A stretch of 64,000 nt of DNA from Osedax fenrisi (lineage: Eukaryota > Annelida > Polychaeta > Sabellida > Siboglinidae): contig OZ025245.1 in assembly GCA_964019155.1 (NCBI GenBank), positions 6,212,723 to 6,276,722 on the forward strand, given 5' to 3'. This document shows positions 29,966 to 41,761 of this stretch, in pieces. The position numbers were made by a program, and so were the translations under genes. Below the pieces are notes generated by a model. The model did no database searches. It was not told the DNA's origin and saw only the letters and a program-made list of their open reading frames with translations. The stretch's first letter is position 1; each line of letters begins with the position of its first letter.

Positions 29966-30059
29966 TAATTTATTAAATTATCCAATATCCTATTAATAAT
30001 GTCGGTATTAATAACTTGTATAGTATATAAGTTATATACTACATAAGTTATTATAATTT

Positions 30060-30605
30060 AAAAAAAAACAGTAATATTTATAAAATGTACATATAATATT
30101 TATTTAGTAACTTTTTTAATTTTTTAATTTTAATTTTAAAATGTAATATACATACATAAAATACATATTATCTTATATATGTATATGAATACATGAAATA
30201 TTTGAAATGTGACAATTATACTGTAGTTTTGTGGCACTGGATTGCGGCACTGGATTGTGACTCCCTTAATAGACCTGTCGGTTTATATTTGGCAGGAATG
30301 TGGCACCATTAAACGTCTCACTATAGATTGACTGATTTGTTATTGTTGATGTTCCATTAACTGTGCGCCTACGGGTATGCCTAGTCCTCATGTCTACGTA
30401 TCATTTGTCACAACTTCTAATATTCCAGGATTCTATACATCATATTTGCTAATTAAGTTTAGTAAATGTAGACTTTTTTTTGTTTAAATTTTTTCAAATT
30501 AATTTTAATCTTTTATAAAATTGTATTTGTTATTTGTTTTTTAATTATATATTTTCTTATCGTGGGTGTACTATGGGAGGACCCCTTTTTATTTCAGTCT
30601 CATCA
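30060..30605 (-). repeat. Diverged satellite relic R2 (inverted)
   Basis: This relic is very similar to R1, with the same GGCACTGGATTG duplication, so the two share an ancestor distinct from the array. R2 keeps the array-like core CCCGTAGGCGCACAGTTAAT, which R1 has changed. The palindrome position reads GGGAGGACCCC on the plus strand, so the perfect 10-bp palindrome is a feature of the array lineage or has been lost here. Confidence 0.9.
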
Positions 30606-31248
30606 ATAAATGTGTGTGATTTTTGTCCGTGTTTAACTCGTGTAAAAGTCCGATATTTTAATTTAAAACATAATTATAAGTTAATATATGATATATAAAT
30701 TAATCTTCATTTATATATAACAATTTATTTATATTTGTTTTATAAAAAAAATAATTGATATTAATTAATAAATATTAATTAATTTGTAAGGTAACTAATT
30801 TACGTGTATTACACCAACATAAATCACTATATATACAAATAAATAATATAGTTTAATTTAAAATAGGTTATAGAATAGTCATAATTCAACTCTTTATTAT
30901 AGAGTATTTAAATAAATAAAATATAATAAAATAATAAATATTAAAAAAAATGTGTGTATTGGTCGTGTAAATCACAGAATAAATTTCCGTTTTTTATACA
31001 TACTAAATATCCGTGTATTACACTTACAACATATTCGTGTATTACACATAGAATTAGGTAGACTTCTAAGGAGATAAAGTTTGTTCACCAATTTGAATGA
31101 CAATCTGCCATTGTGTTTGTCAAGTTTATCATTTACATCATATTTTTAATAAAAAGTCAAATGCACCTACATTACTATAGTAAAACAATTGGTAGTCATT
31201 ATATAATGACTCCCAATTGTTTTAATAAGTATGCTATAGCAATAGGTA
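30606..31248. other. AT-rich DNA with repeated CGTGTATTACAC motif and a palindrome
   Basis: CGTGTATTACAC occurs at about 30804, 31013 and 31042, with looser forms (CCGTGTTTAACTCGTG, TCGTGTAAATCAC) at about 30627 and 30963. A 42-bp near-perfect palindrome lies at 31182-31223. There is no coding evidence. The 81-codon ORF starting here runs into the transposon at 31249 and is not considered real. Confidence 0.6.
31182..31223. repeat. 42-bp near-perfect palindrome
   Basis: AAAACAATTGG and TAGTCATTATA are mirrored by TATAATGACT and CCCAATTGTTTT, with one mismatched pair. It could extrude as a cruciform or be the relic of a small foldback element. It lies 26 bp before the transposon at 31249. Confidence 0.85.
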
Positions 31249-32382
31249 GGGGAAAGTCCCCGATTACCGACCCCCTCCTAATACCGACCCCCTCTCGTAT
31301 CTCAGTAAATATAAGAGTTATCAAAAAATTATATATACATGAACTGTTAGTAATTTAATGATAAATATGAATAAATATTTTGTTTAAAAAAATATTTAAT
31401 CCTACAATTGTTATTTGATAAAATGTAATATTCTGTTTTTAATTTTTAAATATTTGAATATTAACTTTTTTTAAATCATTGTAAATACTTTATTTATTAA
31501 AATAAAACTTAATGTTGTACATAATATTGTTGATCAATAAAATGTTTATAACTATTATTAAAATAAATTAATTTTAATAACTATTAACCTATATATCTTA
31601 ATTATAGCAACCCATATGATATTCCTATTACCGACCCCCTAAATTACCCTAATACCGACCTCATGTATTTATAATATCCAATCAAAATAGATCAGTATTT
31701 TACTTTAAAATATGTCATAAGTTGTTTGTTTATCATTTATATAGATTAATGATTCGTGATTCCAGTTATTTATATATATATATTGATTAATAAATAAATA
31801 TTAAATAATAATATACACTATTTTAATATAATTACTATAAAGTTTAAATTTAAATTTTATATTACTATTAAAACATAAATTCAATAAAAAATAAAGTACG
31901 TCATGTTGTTTGTGTATCATTGATACAGATTTAGGATTCATGATTTTAGTTTATTATATTCATACTGATTAATAAATAAATATTAAATAATAATATATAC
32001 TCTTTTAATTTAATATAATTACTATCAATTTAAATATAATATGAAAACATAAATTCAATAATAAATAAATTGCGTGAATGTTATATTTAATTGTATTTAT
32101 GTATATCTACTATTTTTATTAGATATTATAATACTACAATTATTTATACCACGATAATTTTAGGGGGTCGGAAATAGGGGAAGGGGTCGGTATTAGGCAC
32201 ATGTATCCGATTACCGACCCCCTGTTTATTCTTGTGAATATAATGATATCAAAAATTTAAAATAGCCACATTATTCATTGCCATAATATTACTAAAATTA
32301 CAAAATTTCAAATAAATATATTTAATATTGAATATGTTATTACAACTAAACAGTTAGGGGTCGGTAATCGGAGACTTTCCCC
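31249..32382. mobile_element. E1: non-autonomous TA-flanked DNA transposon, 1,134 bp
   Basis: The left end reads GGGGAAAGTCCCCGATTACC. The reverse complement of the right end reads GGGGAAAGTCTCCGATTACC. Both ends are bordered by TA (31247-31248 and 32383-32384), the target duplication typical of the IS630/Tc1/mariner superfamily. Inside, ACCGACCCC or its complement recurs about eight times (31266, 31283, 31627, 31653, 32163, 32184, 32215 and 32357 region) in both orientations. A shared family motif lies at 31292-31309 (complement reads TTTACTGAGATACGAGAG). No transposase ORF is present, so it would need a helper element. Confidence 0.88.
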
Positions 32383-32819
32383 TATATATCCTAAAGATAT
32401 ATCTCTTAAAATAAGCCAAATGATTAAATGTATACAATTGAGTACACATACCATATCAAATTATAAAATAATTGTACCAAACCTAGTAAAAACTGATGTT
32501 ATATAATATTTATTTTTAAATATTTAAAAATATTATTTTAATTTAATTACTAAATATAAATGTATTAAATAATTATATTTAATTATATAAAATGGAGATT
32601 ACACACTTTTAGATTAATATATTATTAATATATAAGTAATTTAATATATGAAAAATTCATAATAATCTATATTATAGATTCTATAATATAATAGATATTT
32701 ACAACTACTATATACATATCTTGCATATCAATTGACAAATTATAAAGAATATAATTGAATTAAATATTTTGATTCAAATATAATTCAGTGTTATTCTTTG
32801 TAATTTATCAATTATCATT
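32383..32819. other. AT-rich DNA, nothing recognised
   Basis: The stretch is plain AT-rich sequence between the transposon and the third satellite relic. I see no ORF, tandem repeat or splice-like signal in it. Confidence 0.7.
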
Positions 32820-33145
32820 TGAATCACTATATTTTAATATATTTTATTATACATTAATTTATTATACATACATTACAAACATATTATCTTATATATATAT
32901 TAATCCATGAAATATTTGAAATGTGAAAATTATACTGTAGTTTTGTGGCACTGGATAGTGGCACTGGATTGTTGCTCCCTTAATATATCTGTCTGTTTAT
33001 ATTTGACAGGAATGTGACACCATTGAACGTCTCACTATAGATAGACAGATTTGTTATTATTGAAGTCCTCATGTCTACGTATCAATTGTCACAACTTCTA
33101 ATAATCTAGGATTCGATACATCATATTTGCTAATTAACATTTAAT
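32820..33145 (-). repeat. Diverged, shortened satellite relic R3 (inverted)
   Basis: The minus strand matches the monomer core: AAATATTTCATGGATTAAT, CAGTGCCACAAAACTACAG, ATTCCTGTCAAATATAA, TAGTGAGACGTTCAATGGTG and ACGTAGACATGAGGACTTC. Relative to R2 it lacks about 33 bp of the GGCATACCCGTAGG block. It has single GGCACTGGAT blocks in duplicate, as in R1 and R2. It is truncated where the GGGGAAAG-type transposon end begins. Confidence 0.85.
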
Positions 33146-33149
33146 GTTA

Positions 33150-33215
33150 GTATACTATCAGTAACCTAATATATTTGAAGTAACCTAATATATTAGGTTA
33201 CTTTCCCCTATTTTC
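33150..33215 (-). mobile_element. Solo transposon end (E2 type)
   Basis: On the minus strand, 33191-33210 reads TAGGGGAAAGTAACCTAATA, identical over 20 bases to the left end of the transposon at 58225-58244. It is followed by two further AGTAACCTAATAT-like blocks and a palindromic AACCTAATATATTAGGTT. No partner end is seen nearby, so this looks like a fragment or the remains of a foldback rearrangement. Confidence 0.75.
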
Positions 33216-33369
33216 GGGAAATTTCCGTAAATTTAGTATATTTAAATGGGGTATCCGTCTACAACTTGCTAGAAAATCACTTTCTAGTAAACATTTCCAT
33301 ACATTATTTCAGTATAATGTACCTTGATATATAGTTCATAGTATGTACTATCAAATTCATAATCAATGA

Positions 33370-33379
33370 ATATATATAT

Positions 33380-33414
<35 letters not shown>

Positions 33415-33512
33415 TATAATATATATATATATATTAGGTATATGATATGATATAATATATATATATATATATATATAATTTATAACTCTACTATATATAT
33501 ATATGTATATTA
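33370..33512. repeat. (TA)n microsatellite at LINE insertion point
   Basis: Interrupted TA/ATATATAGG tracts lead directly into the truncated 5' end of the LINE. Insertion into TA-rich DNA is usual for LINEs but the exact junction cannot be fixed. Confidence 0.85.
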
Positions 33513-36230
33513 AACTATCACTTTAACTATCACTATAATTCTCCCATCTATCCCCATGGTGACTTTAAACTCCTAACTGAGTCTCTTTCCTTGTGCCAAC
33601 ATATATCATTTCCTACCCATTCTAGTGGCAATACACTTGATATGATATTTACACCCCTATCCAGTCCTCTTATTAGATGTATAAACCCTAACTCCTTTCA
33701 AAAAATTGAACTACTAACTGATCATTTTATTATTGAATTCTCTATAAATCTAAAATTCTCAAATATTAAACGAAAACGTATTACATATAGAGATTTTAAG
33801 TCTATCGACCTACCAAGATTTGTAAACAATATCAAAACTGAGATCTCTTCTTCAACTTCCCTCTGTCCGATACTCCTAAACTCCACTCTCCTAAATATTA
33901 TCAATATACATGCACCTACAAAAACTACATTAATTACCGACCGCCCTTTTTCTCCCTGGTTCTCCCACGAACTTTTCATCTTCAAGAAGAGTGTTCGAAA
34001 ATTTGAGAAGAAATTTCTTAAAAATCCTTCTACTGAAACTAAATTAGCACTATCACTAGCTAGAAAAAATTACAAATCTACTATATCTCGTTCAAAATCT
34101 ATCTATTATAACAAAAAGATAGCATTGATATCCTCCAATCCTCGCAAATTATTTAAAATAGCAAATAAAATTCTCTCTCCTCCAGATGAAAAAAGCCTCC
34201 CCATTTTACCTAACACGTCAAATTTTCAACTGTGTTCTCTTTTTGAAAAATTCTTTAACCATAAAATTGCAAGCATTAATAATATTATTTGCGCATCTAC
34301 TCAACTCATACTCAATCCTACCATATATATTACCCATCATATTGACTCATTAAGTACATTCACTATTCCTTCACTGTATGAAGTAAATGACCTACTCATG
34401 AAATCTCACTGTACCTCCCCCACTGATCCCCTACCTTTATCATTATATCACAAACTTTCACCCTTATTTTCTCCTATTTTCTTGGATATTATTGCGAACT
34501 CACTAAACTCTGGCCAAGTTTCACCCTGTCTCAAGACTGCCATAATATCCCCTATTCTAAAAAAACAAAACTTAGACCCAAACTCATTTAGCAATTATCG
34601 CCCGATCTCCCACCTACCCTTATTAAGTAAAATATTAGAAAGAATTGTTTCCAAACAACTCATAGCCCATGTAAATAAAAATAATCTTTTCGACCCGTTT
34701 CAAAGCGCTTTTCGTAAGGGTCATTCAACCGAAACAGCTCTCCTACGTATTACTGACACTATATTATCTACCTTAAATAGCAACACGTGTTGCCAGCTAA
34801 TCCTACTTGATCTATCATCTGCTTTTGATACCCTGGACCATAACATATTAATCTCGCGACTTACTTTAATGGGTATATCTGGCTTAGCATTAAAATGGTT
34901 TACTTCATATCTCACTAACAGGAATATCTCTATTATGATTGACAAATCTTACTCGCCTCTTTCTCCTCTTAACCACGGTATTCCCCAAGGATCTGTTCTA
35001 GGTCCATCCCTCTTTTCTATTTATATCCGCCCTATTGCTGATCTAATTAAGAAATTTAGTAAGTATTTAGTTAATTTAAGTTTACCTTTTTCCCTATAAA
35101 TTCTCATAATACCATTAACTCTGAATTAATCGAGTGTGCTAACTCCATAAGATTATGGCTCCTCTCCAATAAACTACTAATTAATTCCTCTAAGACTACT
35201 GTACTTAACATATCTACTTCTGAAACTTCCTTTCCAAACTTTACTCTAAATAACATGATTATTTCTCCTTCTCATTCCTCCAAAAACCTAGGATTAGTAT
35301 TTGATGACAAATTATCATTTAAGAATCACATATCATCCATTACAAAATCATCCAACTTTCATCTCTTCAGAATTAAAAAAATACGGACATCACTTTCCAG
35401 AAACCTTACTAAAACTCTAATTAATGCTCTTGTACTTTCACGTATTGACTACTATTCTTCCCTACTGAATTTACTTCCTGCTAAAGCTACTGCTCCACTT
35501 AATCGGATTATCCGTTCCTCAATACGTACTACTTACTGTTTAACTCGACTGGATCACTCTACTACAACATCTCATCAATCATCTCGTATGTGGCTACCAT
35601 TCTCCCTCAGGTGTAAATTACGTATACTATCTATAATCCATAAATCAATATATTCTTTTACCCCTAGCTATATCTCTGATCTAATTAAAAAACGTACTAT
35701 ATTATCTTCTCTTCGTTACCAAAATGCTCCTCTACTTATCTCCCAGAACTCTAGTAAAACGTCCCTAAATTCTAGAGCTTTTAAAAATTCCGGTCCAACC
35801 CTATGGAATTCCCTCCCTCCTACCATTCGTTCTATTAGATCCCACAAAAGATTCATAAATCTTACTTCTTCTTTTCTCTCTACCCATAATCATTAAATCA
35901 TCCAACGTATTATTTGTATCCGTGTTATATTAAATTTATATCATTATTAAATTGTTATTGTATTATTATTATCTTATTATTATATAACACTATACTATAT
36001 CAATGCAGTCTGTAGTATATACAACTACACCATATCAATGCAGACTGTAGTATATAATAGTCCTTTATATTGTTTATTATTGTTTTTCCGTTGTATATTG
36101 AATGTATATTATTATCAAAAATATTATCGTATTACTATTATTTTATTATTATTTTCTTCCCGCACGAGCGAAGGGGTCTACATGACCCTATTTTAGTGCT
36201 AATAAACTCAATATCATCATCATCATCATC
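33513..36230 (+). mobile_element. 5'-truncated CR1/L2-type LINE (LINE-1st copy)
   Basis: The element keeps the end of an APE-type endonuclease, most of the reverse transcriptase, the C-terminal region and a 3' UTR. It ends with AATAAACTC and a short (ATC)n tail (about 36210-36230). Just before the tail, GGGTC-TACAT-GACCC can form a 5-bp stem-loop, as is common at 3' ends recognised by CR1/L2 reverse transcriptases. A 35-bp tandem duplication (TCAATGCAG at about 36000 and 36035) sits in the 3' UTR. Truncation at the 5' end is the usual result of incomplete reverse transcription. The copy cannot move by itself because the coding region is broken. Confidence 0.9.
33543..35896 (+). pseudogene. 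LINE ORF2 fragment, reverse transcriptase without YADD
   Basis: The frame is open from 33543, upstream of the first TTG at 33591. It carries the endonuclease end motif GDF (33558) and THSSGNTLDMIFT. It then enters the RT domain: NYRPIS (about 34593), the palm motif A LLDLSSAFDTLDH (about 34802) and GIPQGSVLG (about 34977). The next expected block, YADD with its flanks, is absent. The frame hits a stop at 35097-35099, and the protein resumes in another frame (open from 35075) with LWLLSNKLLINSSKT, the NLGLVFDDKL region and the C-terminal LWNSLPPTIRSI, ending at 35896. The simplest reading is one small deletion or replacement around 35045-35095 that removed the catalytic aspartates and shifted frame. 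The gene would make DNA copies of its own RNA if intact. Here it is dead. Confidence 0.9.
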
Positions 36231-37972
36231 ATATTGTAAATACCTATATTGTATTTGTATCTACTAAGAAAATTCTGTATTTGTAATTGTATTAACTATA
36301 ATTTTTTTTAAAGTAAGTGTAATAGTATCTATTATAAGAAAAAAGTGTGTATTTGTAATTGTATCTATTATACATTTTTTGAGTATCGTGCCCAGCTCTC
36401 TCTATATATATATTAATAATAATATGGGTAATCTATATTTATAGTTATTAATAAAATACACATAGAATATATTATGGAGATTATTTTATAATGCTAATAG
36501 TTGACGAAACCTTGGAAAATCGTAGGAGGTAGTATTAGTTTATTATTGTTAGAACATTTATTAATTTATAAATGTATATCATTTATAACGCTTATTTGTA
36601 TTTAGGTAAATCGCTCCAAATGTATGTAAAGTAGTTACTAACTATCTAATATCTATGATAAATATGAAATAGATGAATCATCATAACAAATGTATTTGTA
36701 ATAACACATTAAAAAGTAAATTGTTAATATTTCTACATTTTCGATTGTTAGTAATTATCATTATACAATATAACTTATAAAATATGAACTTTTAAATTAG
36801 TAAAACACTTACAAATTAGTAGTCAGTATTATGTATATATTCAATATATATAATATTCAACCAATATTATATTGGTAAATATTAAATTATTAATTATTTT
36901 TAAAATAATTTCAGTACAAATTATCATAATCATTATATAATATAATATATATTAACATATAGTATATGAAAACATTAGTGTATATATGATAAATTGTTTA
37001 TACTTATAAGTATAGTATAAAAGTTATTATACATTGTAACAATGATTGTTATATAGTTACTATAATAGTATATTATATACTATACTGTATATACTTAGTA
37101 TAGTACATAGTATAATACTATAATTATTATAATAATAGTATATAATATATAATAATATATAATATATTCAATATAATATTGAATATATTACTATAAGTAT
37201 TATAATAATAATATTATATTATATTAAATATAATATTATAATAATTATATTAAATATATATTAAATATTATATTGAATTATATTGAATATTAAATAATGG
37301 TTATAAAACGGGTATTAATTTAGGAGTGGTTTAGTAACTAAACCGGTTAGTTGTCCTAACTATTTAAATTAAAAAATTTATTTTAATTTAATTTAAAATT
37401 ATTTAATAATTATATTACAAAATTCAAAGGTGGGCGTGAATTGCAATGTATTGTGTTTTATAATAAATGGATATATATTATTTATACATAATATTAATAT
37501 TGAATATATATACTGGTAAATTATATAATATAATATATGTTTTTTTATTTGATTTTGGTATGTATATATTATATATTATATACTATGTATATATATATAT
37601 ATATATATTATATATTACCATTAACAATTACGTGACTAATAATCACGCCCAACTATGAAGTTTCTAATATATTTAAATATTCTGCGATATGCTGTACACC
37701 ACTTTTTGATATGATTTCTTAGAAAATTTGATTGAATATGAATTAATTTCCACACTATTTTATTGTTCTCGTAGTTCATATATATTAGTGGTTAACTAGA
37801 TGTAATACTATTGATCTATAGCATAGCATGATAACTGTAAGTACAACAACTATATTACTTTGAAGCCAGCCCTTTACGAAGACTACTTATATAACTTCGC
37901 TTGTAAATTAACAGGAAAACAAAATTTAATTCTTCTTATAAATATTATTATTATTATTATATATTAACACTT

Positions 37973-38003
<31 letters not shown>

Positions 38004-38159
38004 GTAATCATTTATTAAAATTTGTGGTTTATGGTATAATAAATATGAATAAAAATATAAATGATTCGTATCTTTTTCCTATGAAGACGTCAAATTGAGA
38101 TATTTCTATTGTTGTATATATATATATAGAATATTAGATTTAGTCAATCAAACCGCTTA
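36231..38159. other. AT-rich DNA, no gene recognised
   Basis: Mostly A+T with short TA and ATA tracts, including (TAA)n at about 37975-38001. GGTTTAGTAACTAAACC (about 37330) is a 17-bp perfect palindrome. Short open frames here are composed of I, Y, L and N codons, as expected by chance at this base composition, and I give them no product. Confidence 0.7.
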
Positions 38160-38632
38160 GATATATATCAAAGATTTTGCGAAGCAAAGATATAACACTC
38201 CCTATGCATGCAACGTAATTTAGTAATATCCCCTGCCGCTGCTAGCAGTAGTATCGAAATCACTGAAATAGATTTAGGTTCGGCTCTGTTTGCATACAAC
38301 AATGTTTTCATTGCTCTATTAAATTACATGCAATATAAATTAACTTTTACTCACTAAATATATACTTATAGCATTTAAAACATAAATATCATATTTGTTT
38401 GTTATATATTAGAATGAACACTTAGTTTTCATCATATAAATATTAATTTTAAAGCATATTATTTAACATTTTAAAAGTCTATAGTTAAATACGAATTTAC
38501 ATTATAAACAACGCATAGTTCCTAAAAGTAACCCGCTATAGGTGGCACGAGGGTATTTTGTATACAAATTCGAATTACACGATTTCGCGTAAGTGTTATA
38601 TCTTTCCTTCGGAAAATATTTGTATATATATT
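38160..38632. mobile_element. Small inverted-repeat element (MITE candidate)
   Basis: CAAAGATTTTGCGAAGCAAA (about 38169) continuing into GATATAACACT is mirrored by AGTGTTATATCTTTCCTTCG (about 38592) followed by GAAAATATTTG. The outer 32 bases match at about 27 positions. Weaker matches (AATATCCCCTGCCGC against the complement of the GGCACGAGGGTATT region) extend the arms to perhaps 75 bp. There is no ORF. The target duplication is not clear because both flanks are TA-rich. Confidence 0.7.
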
Positions 38633-39204
38633 GCTTATACTATATATAATATATATATATATAAAATATATGTATATTGTAAATAAATATTAAGTATTGT
38701 TAATAAATATACAGAATCAAAATCAGATTAATTAACAATACATGTGCTATTTTATATCAATAATTATTATCCATGAATCATTTGAATATTGTATTATATT
38801 ATTTGTACAGGAATACGAGTTATAGCTACCGATATTTAAAAATAGAATCCCCACCTGTACGCTATAAATAACTAAAGAAATTATGCTAAATATATCGCCA
38901 AATTGTATAATAATTTTATATTAATAATTATTATTCTGTACATGTATATATATTCTAGAAATTTGCGTTCTATATTTTATTCGTTAAACTTTATTTAACA
39001 AATATCAAACATAATAACTAGTTTTTCTGATTCTTTATAAATATATACGTTTACACTAATAAAGAATAATAATTATGAACTTATAGAATATTTATCTAAT
39101 AAGCGCAACCCCCTTAAGCACACCTCTTTAATTATTGATAACACCTACTATTATTGAATATCTGTGGCTGTAACTTTTATAACTTTGATACAGTTACAAA
39201 TTAA

Positions 39205-39247
<43 letters not shown>

Positions 39248-40802
39248 AATATATTGTATACAATGAAATTCATTGAATGAATACATTTAATAATAAAATC
39301 CTATAGTAAAACCAGTCTACTACTACTACAGCAGACAAACATGATAATACATATAGTTTTGTTCCTTCTAACTGTAAGGGTGGTGTTTGCTAATGCTTCT
39401 ACCGGCGCCTGGACCATATCGAGTTAGTGATGTAATGTCTACATAGAGAGGTGACCTAGTAAGGTGCATCAACCTCAATGTAGCAACGTATGTAGAATAT
39501 ACACTGTATAATGTACAATATACACTGTATATTAGACCGGTTCGTACTAATTTTTTTTTCGTAATTTTATAAACCTTCACATCTATGACAATTATGTATG
39601 CTATGATGAATAAGTGTTTAAAATGTTAGACCTATATCTTAAATAATTTTATGTCACGAGAACATTTTAACATTGAATACATATAAAATTTAACATGGGG
39701 GAGATATAGAAATAAGTTTTATTAAATTTTTATAAAATTGAATGATTTTTTTTAAGCCAACTATGGATATATCCTAGAAACATATATTACAAGTAGTATT
39801 AACAATACAAAATATTTTTCATAACAATCTAGATGCCCAAATTTTATAAAATAATTTTAGTAAAAAAAAATATCTAAAAATCGTATAATTTAATATAAAT
39901 AAATTATTACAATTTAATTTAAAAAATTAAAATATATAATTTATAGATAATAATAATAAAATTCAAATTAATTATTAAAAAATTAAAAATTATTTTAGAA
40001 CAAAAATTAACAATATTTATAAATTTTTTTGGTTTTTATTTGAAATATGAAATACAAAATAAGTTTACATATTTTTTAATTTTTTTAATATTATTTGTAT
40101 AAAGGACACTTATATCTAACTTATATCCACAATCCAATACACTCTGATCACTTAAATGTATGTAAAGTATAATTATATATATTAATTTTTAAAAATTAAT
40201 TATTTTTTTTGAATTATTTTGAAATAAATACTTTGTAAAATGGTGTATTTTCTCGAGTTTTAGGAGACATTAATATTGGTAATTTGTAGATATAAAAATA
40301 AAATATAGATATTATATTAATAATAAATATAAATAATGGTATATATTATATTAATTCATTAAATATAATACAAATACATAATTAATTTTAAATATTAATT
40401 TAAACATTTGTAAACATCAAAGATAATAATATGGCATCATTACTATTATAAATGGAATATTATACATTTTATTTTAAAATAATAATTTATATATCAAACT
40501 TTAAATGCTTCGTGACCAAAGGTAACTATTTTTCTATACAAATTATTTATACATATACTAAAATATAGATATGTATTATATTTTATATGAAGGATTAAAA
40601 AATGATTCGAACGAACCGGTCTACTGTATATCCTAATATTATTTTAGGAATTTAATAATCATGAATGTAAAAATAATTATTTATAATAAATATATTTGTA
40701 ATGATTTACAAAGTTATTTATAATTAATATGATTAATTTCTGAATATAATAAACATATTTTATATTCAACATTACTGATATCACTACATATATATATACA
40801 CT

Positions 40803-40867
<65 letters not shown>

Positions 40868-41380
40868 TAATATCAGAATGTGTGACTTATTAGAAGTGAT
40901 TTAAAATAATAATAAAAAATTTATAATTAACTTTATCATGTTTAATCCCAAACCCAAACCGAACCTATTTAGAAATGATATAATTTATTTTTAGAAAATA
41001 AAATATTTTGCCTGTTCATTTTTTTGCATTACCTTTTATATTTTCAATTTAAAATGTAGCTATTCTGTAATTGTTAGCACTTCAGCGCACACATATATGT
41101 ATATGTATATCTAATGGATTATATGTATACTTATATGCATACAAATATAGTATATTTAATATATTAATTATAACATGGTTATATCTGATTAGATTTGTTT
41201 ATCAAATGCATATTTTGAATAGCTATTATTTGTTATATTGTTTGTTAGATATAATACAAATATCAAGTAGTATTAGATTATTTATGTTCTATTTGTATTT
41301 GTTGAAGTTTAGTTGTATTTTTATTAGAATATAATAATAAATATTTTTATTTGTATTTGATTATTTGATAAAAGGATATT
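38633..41380. other. AT-rich DNA, no gene recognised
   Basis: (TA)n tracts lie at about 39210-39244 and 40806-40862. A less AT-rich patch at about 39375-39545 (with CTACCGGCGCCTGGACC and a TACACTGTATA/TACACTGTATA pair) shows no convincing exon. If the spliced gene that follows has 5' exons, they should lie in or upstream of this stretch, but I could not identify them. Confidence 0.65.
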
Positions 41381-41533
41381 TGTATTTGATAGTAGTATTA
41401 TACCCTTGTACCCCGCCACACCCTGCCACACACTGTTCACTAACCCTATATTCACACTATACTAACCCTTTATGAATAACCTCCTTGTGTCCTAATCCCT
41501 TCAGATTACCCTGACCCTCAGAAATCTCCACAG

Positions 41534-41597
41534 GCATGTAAACAACAAGCTAAGTCCTTTGTCTGCGATCCAGATTCTGTTTTGAAATCATCTGATG
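41534..41597 (+). CDS. Exon A of MOLO1-like gene
   Basis: The acceptor is CTCAGAAATCTCCACAG with a C/T-rich upstream region that includes CTGAC about 20 bases from the AG. The exon reads in frame from its first base and contains SFVCDPDSVLKSSD. The F/Y-V-C-D-P-D signature opens the TPM domain in MOLO1-type proteins. It ends after one base of a codon at a GTTTGTGT donor, which is followed by GT-rich intron. A frame running through the donor stays open to 41764 (with VKTKDTPVCVLMIIEAQP). That segment could be an alternative exon, but direct splicing to exon C keeps the better domain match. Confidence 0.7.
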
Positions 41598-41675
41598 GTT
41601 TGTGTATAGATTCTCATGTGTGTTTATATGTATATGTATATGTGTATGTGTTTATCTCTACATATATATTTCAAG

Positions 41676-41761
41676 TCAAAACTAAAGACACACCTGTTTG
41701 TGTATTAATGATAATTGAAGCACAACCGAATACTTTCATAAAGAGTGGAAGAGGACGTGTC
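41676..41761 (+). other. Possible alternative exon or intron read-through
   Basis: Between exons A and C, an AG at 41674-41675 is followed by an open stretch in phase with exon A (VKTKDTPVC...NTFIKSGRG) and then a stop. It is hydrophobic in part and codon-like, but it does not fit the domain order as well as direct joining of A to C. I leave it as an unassigned possibility. Confidence 0.25.
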
